Source of the DNA: Moorella thermoacetica
GTDB taxonomy: Bacteria > Bacillota > DSM-521 > Neomoorellales > Neomoorellaceae
Direction: 5' to 3'
Assembly (NCBI RefSeq): GCF_001267405.1
Contig: NZ_CP012369.1
Coordinates: 1-64,000 of the forward strand
Length of the DNA stretch: 64,000 bases
The notes below the pieces were generated by a model, which made no database searches, had not been told where the DNA came from, and saw only the letters and a program-made list of their open reading frames with translations. A program made the position numbers and the translations under genes. Positions within the stretch are counted from its first letter, which is position 1. Every line of letters starts with the position of its first letter. This document shows, piece by piece, positions 53,066 through 61,263 of the stretch.

Positions 53066-53551
53066 GTGGAACCAGTGTATTTTACCAGTCCTACCAGGGG
53101 TCGCCTGACGGAAGACGAGATGTTTGCCGACATGATGCAGTTTGTTGATGCCAACCCCGAAGCCCAGTACAAGATTATCATCGGCTCGGATTCCCAGGCC
53201 CGGGTGCGTACTTGTTTCGTCACCGCCGTTATTGTCCATCAGGTAGGCAGGGGAGCACGTTATTATTACCGCAAAAAGTACCAGCGTAAAATTACCTCCC
53301 TGCGCCAGAAAATCTTTTATGAAACAGCCCTCAGCCTGGAAACGGCCAGTTTCATCGCCCAGAGGCTGGCGGCCAATGGCCATGCTGATTTAAACGTGGA
53401 GATCCACCTGGATATAGGTCCCAATGGCGAGACCCGGGACTTGATCCGGGAGATAGTCGGGATGGTGGTAGGGAGCGGGTTCGCCGCCAAGATCAAACCC
53501 TACTCCTGTGGCGCCTCCAAGGTGGCCGATAAGTACACCAAGAGCGGGTAA
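53066..53551 (+). CDS. DUF458 (YkuK-type) RNase H-like protein
   Basis: A 161-residue protein of the DUF458 family, predicted to have an RNase H-like fold; biochemical role unknown. Typical segments are YKIIIGSDSQARVRTCFVTA, ETASFIAQRLAANG and LDIGPNGETRDLIREIVGMV. The acidic residues in GSDSQ and DIGPNG could form a metal site. GTG 53066 and GTG 53075 are both possible starts; AAGAAGG suits the first poorly and AAGGTGG the second. It follows ksgA by 11 bases, so it is probably in the same transcript. The reader should take the function as open. Confidence 0.85.
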   Translation: MEPVYFTSPTRGRLTEDEMFADMMQFVDANPEAQYKIIIGSDSQARVRTCFVTAVIVHQVGRGARYYYRKKYQRKITSLRQKIFYETALSLETASFIAQRLAANGHADLNVEIHLDIGPNGETRDLIREIVGMVVGSGFAAKIKPYSCGASKVADKYTKSG

Positions 53552-53728
53552 ATCCCGGCCACCGGCCAGGGGCCGTTCATTCCGGCTATTTGCCATCGGG
53601 CCTTTACCTGCAACTAGGGGTTGCAGCCGGACGGCGAAAGGGGCCGCAGGCTGGGTCGAATATTGATAAGCGGTACCGGGGCGGCTGGAGGATAGGGTTA
53701 CGGAATAAGCCCCGGCAAGTGTAAACAC
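53552..53728. other. GC-rich, highly structured gap between convergent genes
   Basis: This 177-base stretch holds several short hairpins, for example GCAAC-TAGG-GGTTGC near 53611-53625, and no open frame with a ribosome-binding site. It does not match an RNA family I recognise. A strong terminator follows. Confidence 0.4.
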
Positions 53729-53769
53729 AAAGGGGTGGCGAGCCTGTTTTCAGGCTGCCACCCCTTTTT
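53729..53769. terminator. bidirectional terminator between DUF458 and SleB-like genes
   Basis: AAAGGGGTGGC (53729-53739) and AGCCTG (53741-53746) pair with CAGGCT (53751-53756) and GCCACCCCTTT (53757-53767), a 17-bp stem with one bulged G and a TTTT loop, followed by T-runs on the plus strand. Confidence 0.9.
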
Positions 53770-53791
53770 CCTGGCCTCCGTCCGGGTTTTT

Positions 53792-54577
53792 TTACCGGGC
53801 AAAAACATGGTTACCAATGGTAGTGATGATGGTACGCGTCCAAACCCAGGAATCGGCCGGTACCTCGGCAGGATTCCAGAAATAGAGGGCGCCGCCACTG
53901 GGGTCATAACCCCGCAGGGCCTCCCGGGCCGCCTGGTAGGCCGTAGCGTCGGGAGTAAGGTAAAATTGACCGTCGTTTACCGAGGTAAAGGCATCGACAT
54001 CGTAGATAACCCCGGCGATGGTACTGGGGAAGCGGCCGTCACGGGTGCGGTTAATGGCTACTGCGGCCACGGCGACCTGGCCAGCATAGGGTTCACCCCG
54101 GGCTTCACCGTAGACCAGATGGGCCAGTAGATCCAGGTCACTGGAGCTATAACCGTAACTTGTCCCCCTGGAGGCAGTCGCTGTCCGGGTCCCATTAGGG
54201 ATGCGCAGGGTCTGTCCTGGATAAATGATATCGCTGGATAAGCCGTTAGCTGCCATTATCTGGTCCGCGGTCACGCCGTAGCGCTGGCCGATGAAGAAGA
54301 GGGTATCACCTGGCTGGACGACGTAAGTATTTCCACCTCCGTCAGGAACCCAGAGGGTCTGACCCGGGTAGATCCAGGTGCTGTCCAGGTTATTTGCTTT
54401 TTGTAAATCCCAGGCGCTAATACCATAACGCTGGCCAATGAGGTACAGGGTATCACCAGGTTGGACGGTGTAAGTGGCTGCAGCGGCTGTACCGGCAAAG
54501 GCGAGGAGGCCGGTCAAGAGGAAGGTAACCAACAGGAACAGCCGCCAGCGGGTATGGTCTTTCCTTTTTATTGCCAT
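53792..54577 (-). CDS. secreted SleB/CwlJ-type spore cortex hydrolase with two LysM domains
   Basis: A 261-residue exported hydrolase. A signal peptide (LFLLVTFLLTGLLAFAGTAA) is followed by two LysM repeats (YTVQPGDTLYLIGQRYGISA about 36-79; YVVQPGDTLFFIGQRYGVTA about 84-127) and a hydrolase_2 domain with the conserved LVYGEARGEPYAGQVAVAAV motif holding the catalytic glutamate. SleB-type enzymes open the cortex at germination. ATG 54577 has AAGGAG only three bases away; the TTG just before it is the alternative. A TATAAT-type promoter lies upstream (54629-54658). Confidence 0.92.
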   Translation of the reverse strand: MAIKRKDHTRWRLFLLVTFLLTGLLAFAGTAAAATYTVQPGDTLYLIGQRYGISAWDLQKANNLDSTWIYPGQTLWVPDGGGNTYVVQPGDTLFFIGQRYGVTADQIMAANGLSSDIIYPGQTLRIPNGTRTATASRGTSYGYSSSDLDLLAHLVYGEARGEPYAGQVAVAAVAINRTRDGRFPSTIAGVIYDVDAFTSVNDGQFYLTPDATAYQAAREALRGYDPSGGALYFWNPAEVPADSWVWTRTIITTIGNHVFAR

Positions 54578-54628
54578 CAACTCCTTAAATTTTTTCTCTC
54601 TCCCGGACAGGCCATCCAGCTTACTGCT

Positions 54629-54658
54629 ATTATACCTTTACTTAACATAATTCGTCAT
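54629..54658 (-). promoter_or_regulatory. candidate promoter of the SleB-like gene
   Basis: On the minus strand ATGACG (54658-54653), 18-base spacer, TATAAT (54634-54629). Confidence 0.45.
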
Positions 54659-54660
54659 TG

Positions 54661-55602
54661 CTAAATAGTTGCCAGGGAAGGAGCATTATGGAAACTTGAC
54701 ATAATCATGAGGGGCCGCTGCCCGGAAAGAACCCGGACCAGGATGTCCCGTCGCCGGGCGTGATCGTAGCCAAGGTAATTACACCCTGCTGTAGAACGGT
54801 CGGGAGTCTCTCCCCTGGCGGTTTTAATGGCCTGGATACAGTCGCCGATGAGGGTCACAGCCATAGTTTCCGCATGAGGGTCAAGGCGTTGCCGTGACCC
54901 CAGATAGATATGATCCAGGGTAACGGCTACGGATACGTTGCAACCGGTTCGGGTGGCATGGACCAGGGTCAGGGGGGGTACGGCCAGGTCAGCCAGGGGT
55001 ATTTGCAGGAGCAGGCGGCGCGAAATGGCGTGGGGGCCGTGGGAAGGGGTAGCGTAACCGATATCGGACCAGAGACCCAGCTCTTGATTCAGTAAACCCC
55101 GGTAGTAAAGGACCGCCCCTGCCAGGGGATGCCGGGGTTTCACCTCGGGGTAGCAATTGCAAAGGGCCAGGTCGACGTTCCTTTCCAGGGCTTCCAGGAG
55201 GAGTGCCGCTTCCCGGTTGAAGTTACCCACCATGTCGCCGTCGACATAGAGAAGGCCCCGGGCGCCCTGGTCCAGGGCATATAGGGTCCCTATGGCCCGG
55301 GGTACATCTGGACCCAGGGCTTCGGGGAAATAGATAATTTTGGCCCTGGAGCCTGTGAAGTTGAGGACCTCAGCCAGGGTGGCATCCCGGCAGCCGTTGA
55401 GGACCGGGATAAATAAATCCAGGGGCAGAGCCCACAGATTTTTAATTACCCTGACCAGACGACCGGCTTCGTTGCAGGCAGGTATAACGGCAGCGAACAA
55501 GCTCTCACCATCCCGACGAGCAAAGCTCTCTTTACTATAAGATATTCTTTCTGTGGGAGATAAGCGAAAGTTGTCGGTCACCACCCGGGGAGAACGGAAC
55601 AT
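54661..55602 (-). CDS. family 2-like glycosyltransferase
   Basis: A 313-residue GT-A type glycosyltransferase. The nucleotide-sugar region begins FAAVIPACNEAGRLVRVIKN, and the metal-binding motif is LLYVDGDMVGNF. No membrane segment is seen. Sugar and acceptor are unknown. It is divergent from yabG with only 40 bases between the starts, so its promoter and the yabG promoter overlap or lie in each other's gene. It precedes the SleB-like gene on the minus strand with about 83 bases between them. A spore or envelope role is possible from context only. Confidence 0.8.
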   Translation of the reverse strand: MFRSPRVVTDNFRLSPTERISYSKESFARRDGESLFAAVIPACNEAGRLVRVIKNLWALPLDLFIPVLNGCRDATLAEVLNFTGSRAKIIYFPEALGPDVPRAIGTLYALDQGARGLLYVDGDMVGNFNREAALLLEALERNVDLALCNCYPEVKPRHPLAGAVLYYRGLLNQELGLWSDIGYATPSHGPHAISRRLLLQIPLADLAVPPLTLVHATRTGCNVSVAVTLDHIYLGSRQRLDPHAETMAVTLIGDCIQAIKTARGETPDRSTAGCNYLGYDHARRRDILVRVLSGQRPLMIMSSFHNAPSLATI

Positions 55603-55608
55603 AAAATA
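55583..55608 (+). promoter_or_regulatory. candidate sigma-K promoter of yabG
   Basis: CATAAAATA (55600-55608) is an exact match to the sigma-K -10 consensus CATANNNTA, with AC at 55583-55584 fifteen bases upstream. YabG is a sigma-K gene in B. subtilis, which supports the reading. Confidence 0.5.
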
Positions 55609-55642
55609 GAATGATTAGAGGTCCACCGGGGAGGGATAAAGG

Positions 55643-56545
55643 TTGGATCAGATCAAGCCTGGAGATATTGTGGCGCGGAAGTCATATGGTAAAGATATTT
55701 TTTTTAAAGTCAAGGCTTTGACCATCACCGATAAAGGAACGACTACGGCAATTTTAAGGGGTCTGGACGTACGGCTGGTGGCCGATGCCCCGCTGGACGA
55801 CCTGGAACTGCAGCCGGCAGAAGAGGTGTTGCGTTATCGTCACGACGATATCCAGCGGCATAACCTGTGTATCCGGCGTATTTTACAGCGCCGGGCTGTA
55901 GAAAAGGAAGCCCTGTTCACCCGCAGTGAAGAAGCAACCGCCAGGGAAAAATCAGCCGATAGGCAGGCGACGCCGGAGAATTTTTTTGAGGTCCCGGGCC
56001 GGGTGCTGCACCTGGATGGTGACGAGGAGTATCTGGATAAATGCCTGCACGCTTATGAACAATTAAAACTCCCGGCCCACGGAGTCTATGTCCCGGAAGA
56101 ACAACAGGCAAATAAAGTCAAGGATCTATTACAGGAGTATACCCCCGATATCCTGGTCCTGACTGGCCACGATGGTCTGTTAAGGGAAAGGAGCAATTTT
56201 AGCGACCTGGATAGTTACCGCCATTCCAAACACTTTTTAGCCGCTGTCAAGGCAGCCAGGGCCCTGCGGCCCGGCCATGATGACCTGGTCATCTTTGCCG
56301 GCGCCTGCCAATCCCATTATGAAGCCCTGCTAAAAGCTGGAGCCACCTTTGCCAGCTCGCCCTTGCGGGTGTTAATTCATGCCTACGACCCTGTTTTTGT
56401 AGTTGAGAGGGTGGCCTATACCTCCATCGAGAAGACCCTGGCCCCGGCTGAGATAATTAAAGACACCATTACCGGCAATGAAGGTGTCGGCGGAGTAGAG
56501 ATTAAAGGGAAATTGCGTCTCGGCTATCCCAGCTCGCCATATTGA
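55643..56545 (+). CDS. yabG: sporulation-specific protease YabG
   Basis: YabG is a protease that processes spore coat proteins late in sporulation. The 300-residue product begins MDQIKPGDIVARKSYGKDIF and contains LHLDGDEEYLDKCLHAYEQL, DILVLTGHDGLL, RHSKHFLAAVKAAR and VIFAGACQSHYEALL, all family landmarks; the conserved Cys and His residues of the last two may be catalytic. Start TTG 55643 follows GGGGAGGGATAAAGG. A sigma-K-like promoter is upstream. It stands before veg as in B. subtilis. Confidence 0.95.
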   Translation: MDQIKPGDIVARKSYGKDIFFKVKALTITDKGTTTAILRGLDVRLVADAPLDDLELQPAEEVLRYRHDDIQRHNLCIRRILQRRAVEKEALFTRSEEATAREKSADRQATPENFFEVPGRVLHLDGDEEYLDKCLHAYEQLKLPAHGVYVPEEQQANKVKDLLQEYTPDILVLTGHDGLLRERSNFSDLDSYRHSKHFLAAVKAARALRPGHDDLVIFAGACQSHYEALLKAGATFASSPLRVLIHAYDPVFVVERVAYTSIEKTLAPAEIIKDTITGNEGVGGVEIKGKLRLGYPSSPY

Positions 56546-56629
56546 AACTTTCTCCAGGGCAATGCCGTTATTATGCCATTATTACCCTTGACAATTAACC
56601 TGCTGTTTTAGTAAAAAAATTTATTAAAG

Positions 56630-56658
56630 TTGACATTGTCCTTTTTCTGCGGTATAAT
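56630..56658 (+). promoter_or_regulatory. veg promoter, perfect consensus
   Basis: TTGACA (56630-56635), exactly 17 bases, TATAAT (56653-56658). The veg promoter of B. subtilis is likewise a very strong consensus promoter. Confidence 0.85.
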
Positions 56659-56688
56659 AAGGTATACGCGGAAAGAGGGTGGTCTTAT

Positions 56689-56964
56689 TTGAATGGAAAG
56701 GAAGTACTGGCTACCATCAGGGAAGACCTCGAAGCCCGCGTCGGGCAGAAGGTTAAGCTACGGGCTAACCGGGGGCGTAAAAAAATCCTGGAACGGACCG
56801 GAGTACTCGAAAAGACTTACCCTAATATCTTTGTTATTCGCCTGGAAGAACAGAAAAGCCCGGAGCGCCGGATTTCCTTTAGCTATACCGATGTTCTTAC
56901 AAATACCGTGGAACTAATGGTAGAAGGAGATTATGGTGACAAAAAGCTCGGGGCCAAGCCTTAG
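56689..56964 (+). CDS. veg: Veg protein
   Basis: A 91-residue protein of the Veg (DUF1021) family, which in B. subtilis stimulates biofilm formation and is expressed strongly. The core VGQKVKLRANRGRKKILERT and FSYTDVLTNTVELM are typical. TTG 56689 follows AGAGGGTGG. It has its own perfect promoter and a terminator, so it is a single-gene unit. Confidence 0.93.
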   Translation: MNGKEVLATIREDLEARVGQKVKLRANRGRKKILERTGVLEKTYPNIFVIRLEEQKSPERRISFSYTDVLTNTVELMVEGDYGDKKLGAKP

Positions 56965-56966
56965 GG

Positions 56967-56994
56967 GGTTACCAGTTATCTGGTGACCTTTTTT
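56967..56994 (+). terminator. terminator after veg
   Basis: GGTTACCAG (56967-56975) pairs with CTGGTGACC (56980-56988), four-base loop, then TTTTTT. Confidence 0.85.
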
Positions 56995-57040
56995 ATTACC
57001 CGGGCCATGGCTTGCCGGGAAAACTGCATACTAAAGTCCG

Positions 57041-57075
57041 CCCCGCCCCATACTAACAAGAGGGGTGGGGTTTTT
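57041..57075 (+). terminator. terminator/attenuator hairpin covering the etfB ribosome-binding site
   Basis: CCCCGCCCC (57041-57049) pairs with GGGGTGGGG (57062-57070) over nine pairs (one G-T), 12-base loop, then TTTTT (57071-57075). The 3' arm is also the only Shine-Dalgarno-like sequence for the TTG start at 57077. The hairpin could stop transcription and hide the ribosome-binding site at once. See the findings. Confidence 0.75.
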
Positions 57076-57076
57076 G

Positions 57077-57886
57077 TTGCAGATGGTAGTATGTGTAAAG
57101 CAGGTACCGGATACGGCTGAGGTGCGCATCAATCCCCGGACCAATACCCTGGTCCGGGCCGGGGTACCGGCAATCATCAATCCCTATGATGCCCACGCCG
57201 TTGAGGCCGCGGTCCAGCTAAAGGAGAAGTACGGCGGCCAGGTGACGGCCCTGTCTATGGGCCCACCCCAGGCGGAAGAAGTCCTGCGCCGGGCCCTGGG
57301 CATGGGGGCTGACCGGGCCATCCTCCTCAGTGACCGGGCCTTCGCTGGTTCCGACACCCTGGCCACCAGCTATATCCTGGCTGCAGCTATCAGGGCCATC
57401 GGCCGGGAGACTCCGGTTGACCTGGTCTTCTGCGGTAAACAGGCCATTGACGGCGACACGGCCCAGGTGGGACCGGGCATTGCCACTCGATTGGGTTTTA
57501 CTCAGCTGACTTACGTTATGGCCATTGACGGGGTGGACCTGGAAAAGGGGCAGATCCAGGTCCAGCGCAAGCTGGAGGGTAAACGGGAGGTTATCCGCGG
57601 CCGCCTACCCGCCTTGCTGACGGTGGTCAAGGATCTCAATGAGCTGCGTTATGCCTCTCTCCCGGCCCTAATCCGGGCCGCCCGGGCCACAATTACCACC
57701 TGGAGTAAAGATGACCTGGACCTCGACCCGGCCTCCATCGGCCTCAAGGGTTCGCCCACTTCCGTCCGGCGCATCTTCGCCCCGCCGGCCCGGCCGGGCG
57801 GGGAGCTCATCCCCGGCGACCCCCGCCAGGCGGCAGCCATCCTGGTAGCCAAACTGGTCCAGACCAAGATTATAGCGGATAAGTAG
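57077..57886 (+). CDS. fixA: electron-transfer flavoprotein beta subunit (FixA)
   Basis: The small subunit of an electron-bifurcating ETF, about 269 residues. It starts MVVCVKQVPDTAEVRI and has ALSMGPPQAEEVLRRALGMG and CGKQAIDGDTAQVGPGIA, the nucleotide-binding region of EtfB/FixA. It heads fixA-fixB-fixC-fixX. In such complexes NADH electrons are split between a quinone and ferredoxin or flavodoxin. TTG 57077 or ATG 57083 may be the start. Its ribosome-binding site lies within a terminator-like hairpin, so expression may be attenuated. Confidence 0.93.
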   Translation: MQMVVCVKQVPDTAEVRINPRTNTLVRAGVPAIINPYDAHAVEAAVQLKEKYGGQVTALSMGPPQAEEVLRRALGMGADRAILLSDRAFAGSDTLATSYILAAAIRAIGRETPVDLVFCGKQAIDGDTAQVGPGIATRLGFTQLTYVMAIDGVDLEKGQIQVQRKLEGKREVIRGRLPALLTVVKDLNELRYASLPALIRAARATITTWSKDDLDLDPASIGLKGSPTSVRRIFAPPARPGGELIPGDPRQAAAILVAKLVQTKIIADK

Positions 57887-57902
57887 AGGAGCTGACGCGG
57901 GC

Positions 57903-58928
57903 TTGACTACAGTCTCCAATGCCGAATATCGCGGCGTCTGGGTCTTTATCGAACAGGTGGCCGGCGAACCGGCCCCGGTTTCGTGGGAGCTGCTTGGAGC
58001 CGGCCGACAACTGGCCGATGCCCTGGGAGTCGAACTGGCCGGCGTGCTCCTGGGTCAGGGAGTAGCGGGTCTGGTTAGTGAAGCCTGGGCCTACGGGGCC
58101 GACAGGGTCTACCTGGTGGAAGACCCTGTCCTGGGCCCATATCGTACAGCTCCCTACGCCCGGGCCCTGGTGGAGCTGGTTCAACGCTACCGGCCAGAGA
58201 TACTGCTCCTGGGGGCCACCAGCCTGGGCCGGGATCTCTCCGGGGCCGTGGCCACAGCCCTGGGAACCGGCCTCATGGCCGACTGCACCGGCTTGAATAT
58301 AGACCCCGCAACCCGCCTGCTGGAACAGACCCGGCCGGCCTTTGGCGGCAACGTCATGGCTACCATTCTCTGTCAACGGCATCGGCCCCAGATGGCTACC
58401 GTCCGGCCCCGGGTCATGCCTCTGCCGCCCCGGCAGGAAGGCCGCCAGGGGGAGTTGGTACGGGTAGGAATAGCTTTAAAAGAGGAAGAGGCCCTGGCCA
58501 CGGTCCTTAAGGTTATCGAAGAGAAGGGAAAGGCTATCTACCTCGACCGGGCGGAGATTATCGTTGCCGGCGGCCGGGGACTGGGGTCCAGGGAAAACCT
58601 GCGCCTCCTGGAAGAACTGGCCGGTGTCCTGGGGGGCACCCTGGGGGCTTCCCGGGCGGCAGTAGAAGCCGGCTGGCTGCCACCGGAGTACCAGGTAGGC
58701 CAGACGGGTATTACCGTCCGGCCAAAGGTATATTTCGCCATCGGTATTTCCGGGGCCATCCAGCACCTGATCGGCATGCAGAACTCGGAAGTGATTGTGG
58801 CCATCAACAAGGACCCGGAGGCGCCCATCTTCAAGGTGGCTACCTACGGTATAATTGGCGATTTCCAGGAGGTAGTACCGGCGCTGACGGAGGAGTTCCG
58901 CCGGCAGCTGGCAGCGAGATCCGCCTGA
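57903..58928 (+). CDS. fixB: electron-transfer flavoprotein alpha subunit (FixB)
   Basis: The large ETF subunit, 341 residues. The C-terminal FAD-binding domain is clear: GGRGLGSRENLRLLEELAGV, LGASRAAVEAGWLP, QVGQTGITVRPKVYFAIGIS and GAIQHLIGM. The N-terminal domain resembles other FixB proteins (GVWVFIEQ). Start TTG 57903 follows GAGGAGCTGA by about eight bases. It is 16 bases after fixA. Confidence 0.94.
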   Translation: MTTVSNAEYRGVWVFIEQVAGEPAPVSWELLGAGRQLADALGVELAGVLLGQGVAGLVSEAWAYGADRVYLVEDPVLGPYRTAPYARALVELVQRYRPEILLLGATSLGRDLSGAVATALGTGLMADCTGLNIDPATRLLEQTRPAFGGNVMATILCQRHRPQMATVRPRVMPLPPRQEGRQGELVRVGIALKEEEALATVLKVIEEKGKAIYLDRAEIIVAGGRGLGSRENLRLLEELAGVLGGTLGASRAAVEAGWLPPEYQVGQTGITVRPKVYFAIGISGAIQHLIGMQNSEVIVAINKDPEAPIFKVATYGIIGDFQEVVPALTEEFRRQLAARSA

Positions 58929-58978
58929 AAACCGGCGCCGCCGGTTGCAAGAATCTCTCTTCCGGAAGGGGTGCGAGG

Positions 58979-60277
58979 ATGGCTGAGCGCTTTGAGGTAG
59001 TAGTTGTCGGGGCCGGTCCGGCCGGCCTGGCGGCGGCCCTGACCCTGGCCCGGGCCGGGGTGGAAGTAATTGTCTTTGAGCGTGGAGAACACCCGGGCAG
59101 CAAAAACGTTATGGGTGGCGTCCTCTACCGCCACCCGACAGAAACTGTGGTCCCCGGGTTTTACCACCAGGCTCCCCTGGAACGACCGGTGGTGGAACAG
59201 CGCCTGTGGTTGCTCACCGAGGAGGCGGCCCTGACCCTGGGCTATAAAGATATGGTTTTTGCCGGCGAACCCTTCAATGCCTTTACCGTCCTGCGGGCCC
59301 GTTTTGACCGCTGGCTGGCCGACCAGGCCGTAGCCGCCGGGGCGCTTTTGATCAACGAAACCGTCGTCGAAGACCTCCTGTGGGAAAACGAGCGCGTCAT
59401 CGGGGTACGGACAGGCCGGGAAGGGGGCGATGTGCGGGCGGAAGTGGTTATCCTGGCCGAGGGGGCCAACTCCCTGTTGACCCAGAAGGCCGGGCTGAAA
59501 CCCGACGGCATTAACACCAACCAGCTGGCCGTGGCCGTGAAGGAGATTATTGCCCTGCCCCGGGAAAAAATCGAGGATCGTTTTAACCTGGAAGAGGGCC
59601 AGGGCTGCACCATTGAACTCCTGGGGGAAGCCACCAAGGGGATGCTGGGCACCGCCTTTATCTATACCAATAAGGACTCCCTCTCCGTAGGTGTGGGGGT
59701 CCTCCTGGCGAGCCTGGTGCGCCGCCGCCTGAACCCCAACGACCTCCTGGAGCACCTGAAATCCCACCCCATGGTACGTCCTCTCCTGGCCGGGGGCGAG
59801 AGCAAGGAGTACCAGGGACATCTTATCCCCGAGGGCGGTTACCAGGCTGTTCCTAAACTCTACGGCAACGGCGTCCTGGTAGTCGGGGATGCCGCCATGC
59901 TGGTCAACGGGATTCACCGGGAAGGTTCCAATCTGGCCCTGACCTCCGGCCTGCTGGCAGCCAGGACTATCCTGGCCGCCAGGGAGAAGGGTGACTACAG
60001 TGAAGCCAACCTGGCCCCTTATCGCCAGGCCCTGGAGGAGAGCTTTGTCCTGAAGGACCTGAAGAAATACCAGCGGGCCCCATTTTTCTTCGACCAGAAC
60101 CCCCAATTCTTCACCCTGTACCCCGGCCTCCTCTCCCGGGCCGCCAGGGAGTTTTTAACCGTTGACAACGTCCCCAAGCGTGAGAAGCAGAAGCGGATTT
60201 TGCGGGAGATTATCACCTCCCGCAGCCGTTTCCAGATTGCCCGCGATCTCTATAACCTCTGGAGGGTGATGGGCTGA
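58979..60277 (+). CDS. fixC: FixC, flavoprotein quinone oxidoreductase
   Basis: An ETF:quinone oxidoreductase-like FAD protein, 432 residues. The N-terminal Rossmann motif is VVVGAGPAGLAAALTLARAG with FERGEHPGSKNV; the second FAD motif is VLVVGDAAMLVNGIHREGSN. It receives electrons from FixAB and passes them to quinone. ATG 58979 follows GGAAGGGGTGCGAGG. Its stop overlaps the fixX start as TGATG. Confidence 0.94.
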   Translation: MAERFEVVVVGAGPAGLAAALTLARAGVEVIVFERGEHPGSKNVMGGVLYRHPTETVVPGFYHQAPLERPVVEQRLWLLTEEAALTLGYKDMVFAGEPFNAFTVLRARFDRWLADQAVAAGALLINETVVEDLLWENERVIGVRTGREGGDVRAEVVILAEGANSLLTQKAGLKPDGINTNQLAVAVKEIIALPREKIEDRFNLEEGQGCTIELLGEATKGMLGTAFIYTNKDSLSVGVGVLLASLVRRRLNPNDLLEHLKSHPMVRPLLAGGESKEYQGHLIPEGGYQAVPKLYGNGVLVVGDAAMLVNGIHREGSNLALTSGLLAARTILAAREKGDYSEANLAPYRQALEESFVLKDLKKYQRAPFFFDQNPQFFTLYPGLLSRAAREFLTVDNVPKREKQKRILREIITSRSRFQIARDLYNLWRVMG

Positions 60278-60555
60278 TGCGCCTGGAGGATAAACTCTTT
60301 CTTAATCGTTATCAGACCGACAAACACCCTCACCTGCGCATCAAGGACCGGGAGGTCTGCCGCCACTGCGAGGGCAAACCCTGTACCTTTATCTGCCCGG
60401 CCCGGGTTTACGTCTGGAACGAAAGGGAAGAACGCATCGAGACCGCCTATGAAGGTTGCGTCGAATGCGGCACCTGCCGCTACGGGTGTGCCCATGATAA
60501 CATCGACTGGCGCTATCCCCGCGGCGGTTTCGGTATCTTGTATAAGTATGGTTAA
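60277..60555 (+). CDS. fixX: FixX ferredoxin-like protein
   Basis: A 92-residue iron-sulfur protein that completes FixABCX. Cysteines are arranged as CRHCEGKPCTFICP and CVECGTCRYGC, the FixX pattern. It starts inside the end of fixC, so both are coupled. No terminator is evident right after it. Confidence 0.94.
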   Translation: MRLEDKLFLNRYQTDKHPHLRIKDREVCRHCEGKPCTFICPARVYVWNEREERIETAYEGCVECGTCRYGCAHDNIDWRYPRGGFGILYKYG

Positions 60556-60701
60556 CTTAATCATCCACGTGGCACCGGCCGGGCATGGCTTTACGCCCTG
60601 CTTAAACATAAAAACCCTGCAGTCTTCCTATCCCTTTGGGCACACTTTCCAGGTCGGTAAAATATTATATATTAACGACGACCAACCCGGAGGTGTGCTT
60701 G

Positions 60702-61130
60702 ATGACCATTGACCAGATAATTAATTTACTGAACCTGGACCTCTCCTGGGAGTACGCCGCCATGATCCAGTATATCCAGCATGCTAGCCTGTTGACCGGG
60801 CCCGAGTATTTTGCCATTATCGATGAAGAACTCCAGCATGCCCAGGATGAGCATGAGCATGCAGTCAGATTAACCGATAAGATCCAGTATCTGGGGGGCT
60901 TCCCGACGGTTAATGTCCAGGAAATCAAGACCTCCCTCAGTAACGTGGAAATGCTGCGTCAGGATCTTCAGGCGGAATATGACGCCCTGCACCGTTATCT
61001 CCAGCGCATTGAGCAGCTGGAAGCCCTCAAACTCTACGATGTCGCCCAGGTCATCCGCGAGATCGCCCTGGTAGAACAGGGGCACATTATCGACCTGGAG
61101 AAATCCCTGGGCATCCAGAAAGTCAGGTAA
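60702..61130 (+). CDS. ferritin-like di-iron protein
   Basis: A 143-residue, all-helical protein of the ferritin/bacterioferritin-like group. Di-iron ligand motifs are DLSWEYAAMIQYIQH, IDEELQHAQDEHEH, LQAEYDALHRYL and ALVEQGHIIDLE (Glu and ExxH type). It may store iron or reduce peroxide or oxygen. ATG 60702 follows CCGGAGGTG; the longer frame to 60636 lacks homology. It stands alone between fixX and a terminator. Confidence 0.88.
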   Translation: MTIDQIINLLNLDLSWEYAAMIQYIQHASLLTGPEYFAIIDEELQHAQDEHEHAVRLTDKIQYLGGFPTVNVQEIKTSLSNVEMLRQDLQAEYDALHRYLQRIEQLEALKLYDVAQVIREIALVEQGHIIDLEKSLGIQKVR

Positions 61131-61149
61131 ATATAAGGAATTTATTTTA

Positions 61150-61175
61150 GGGACCATGTCGGGTTCCATTTTTTT
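61150..61175 (+). terminator. terminator after the ferritin-like gene
   Basis: GGGACC (61150-61155) pairs with GGTTCC (61162-61167), six-base loop, then ATTTTTTT. Confidence 0.75.
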
Positions 61176-61263
61176 ATGCCCGGCTGCGTACGGCTGGTAA
61201 CGAACCCCCAGTTAACAAAAACCATATTATGGTTAATAATGCCTTTTCTAGGGGGAGTTAACG

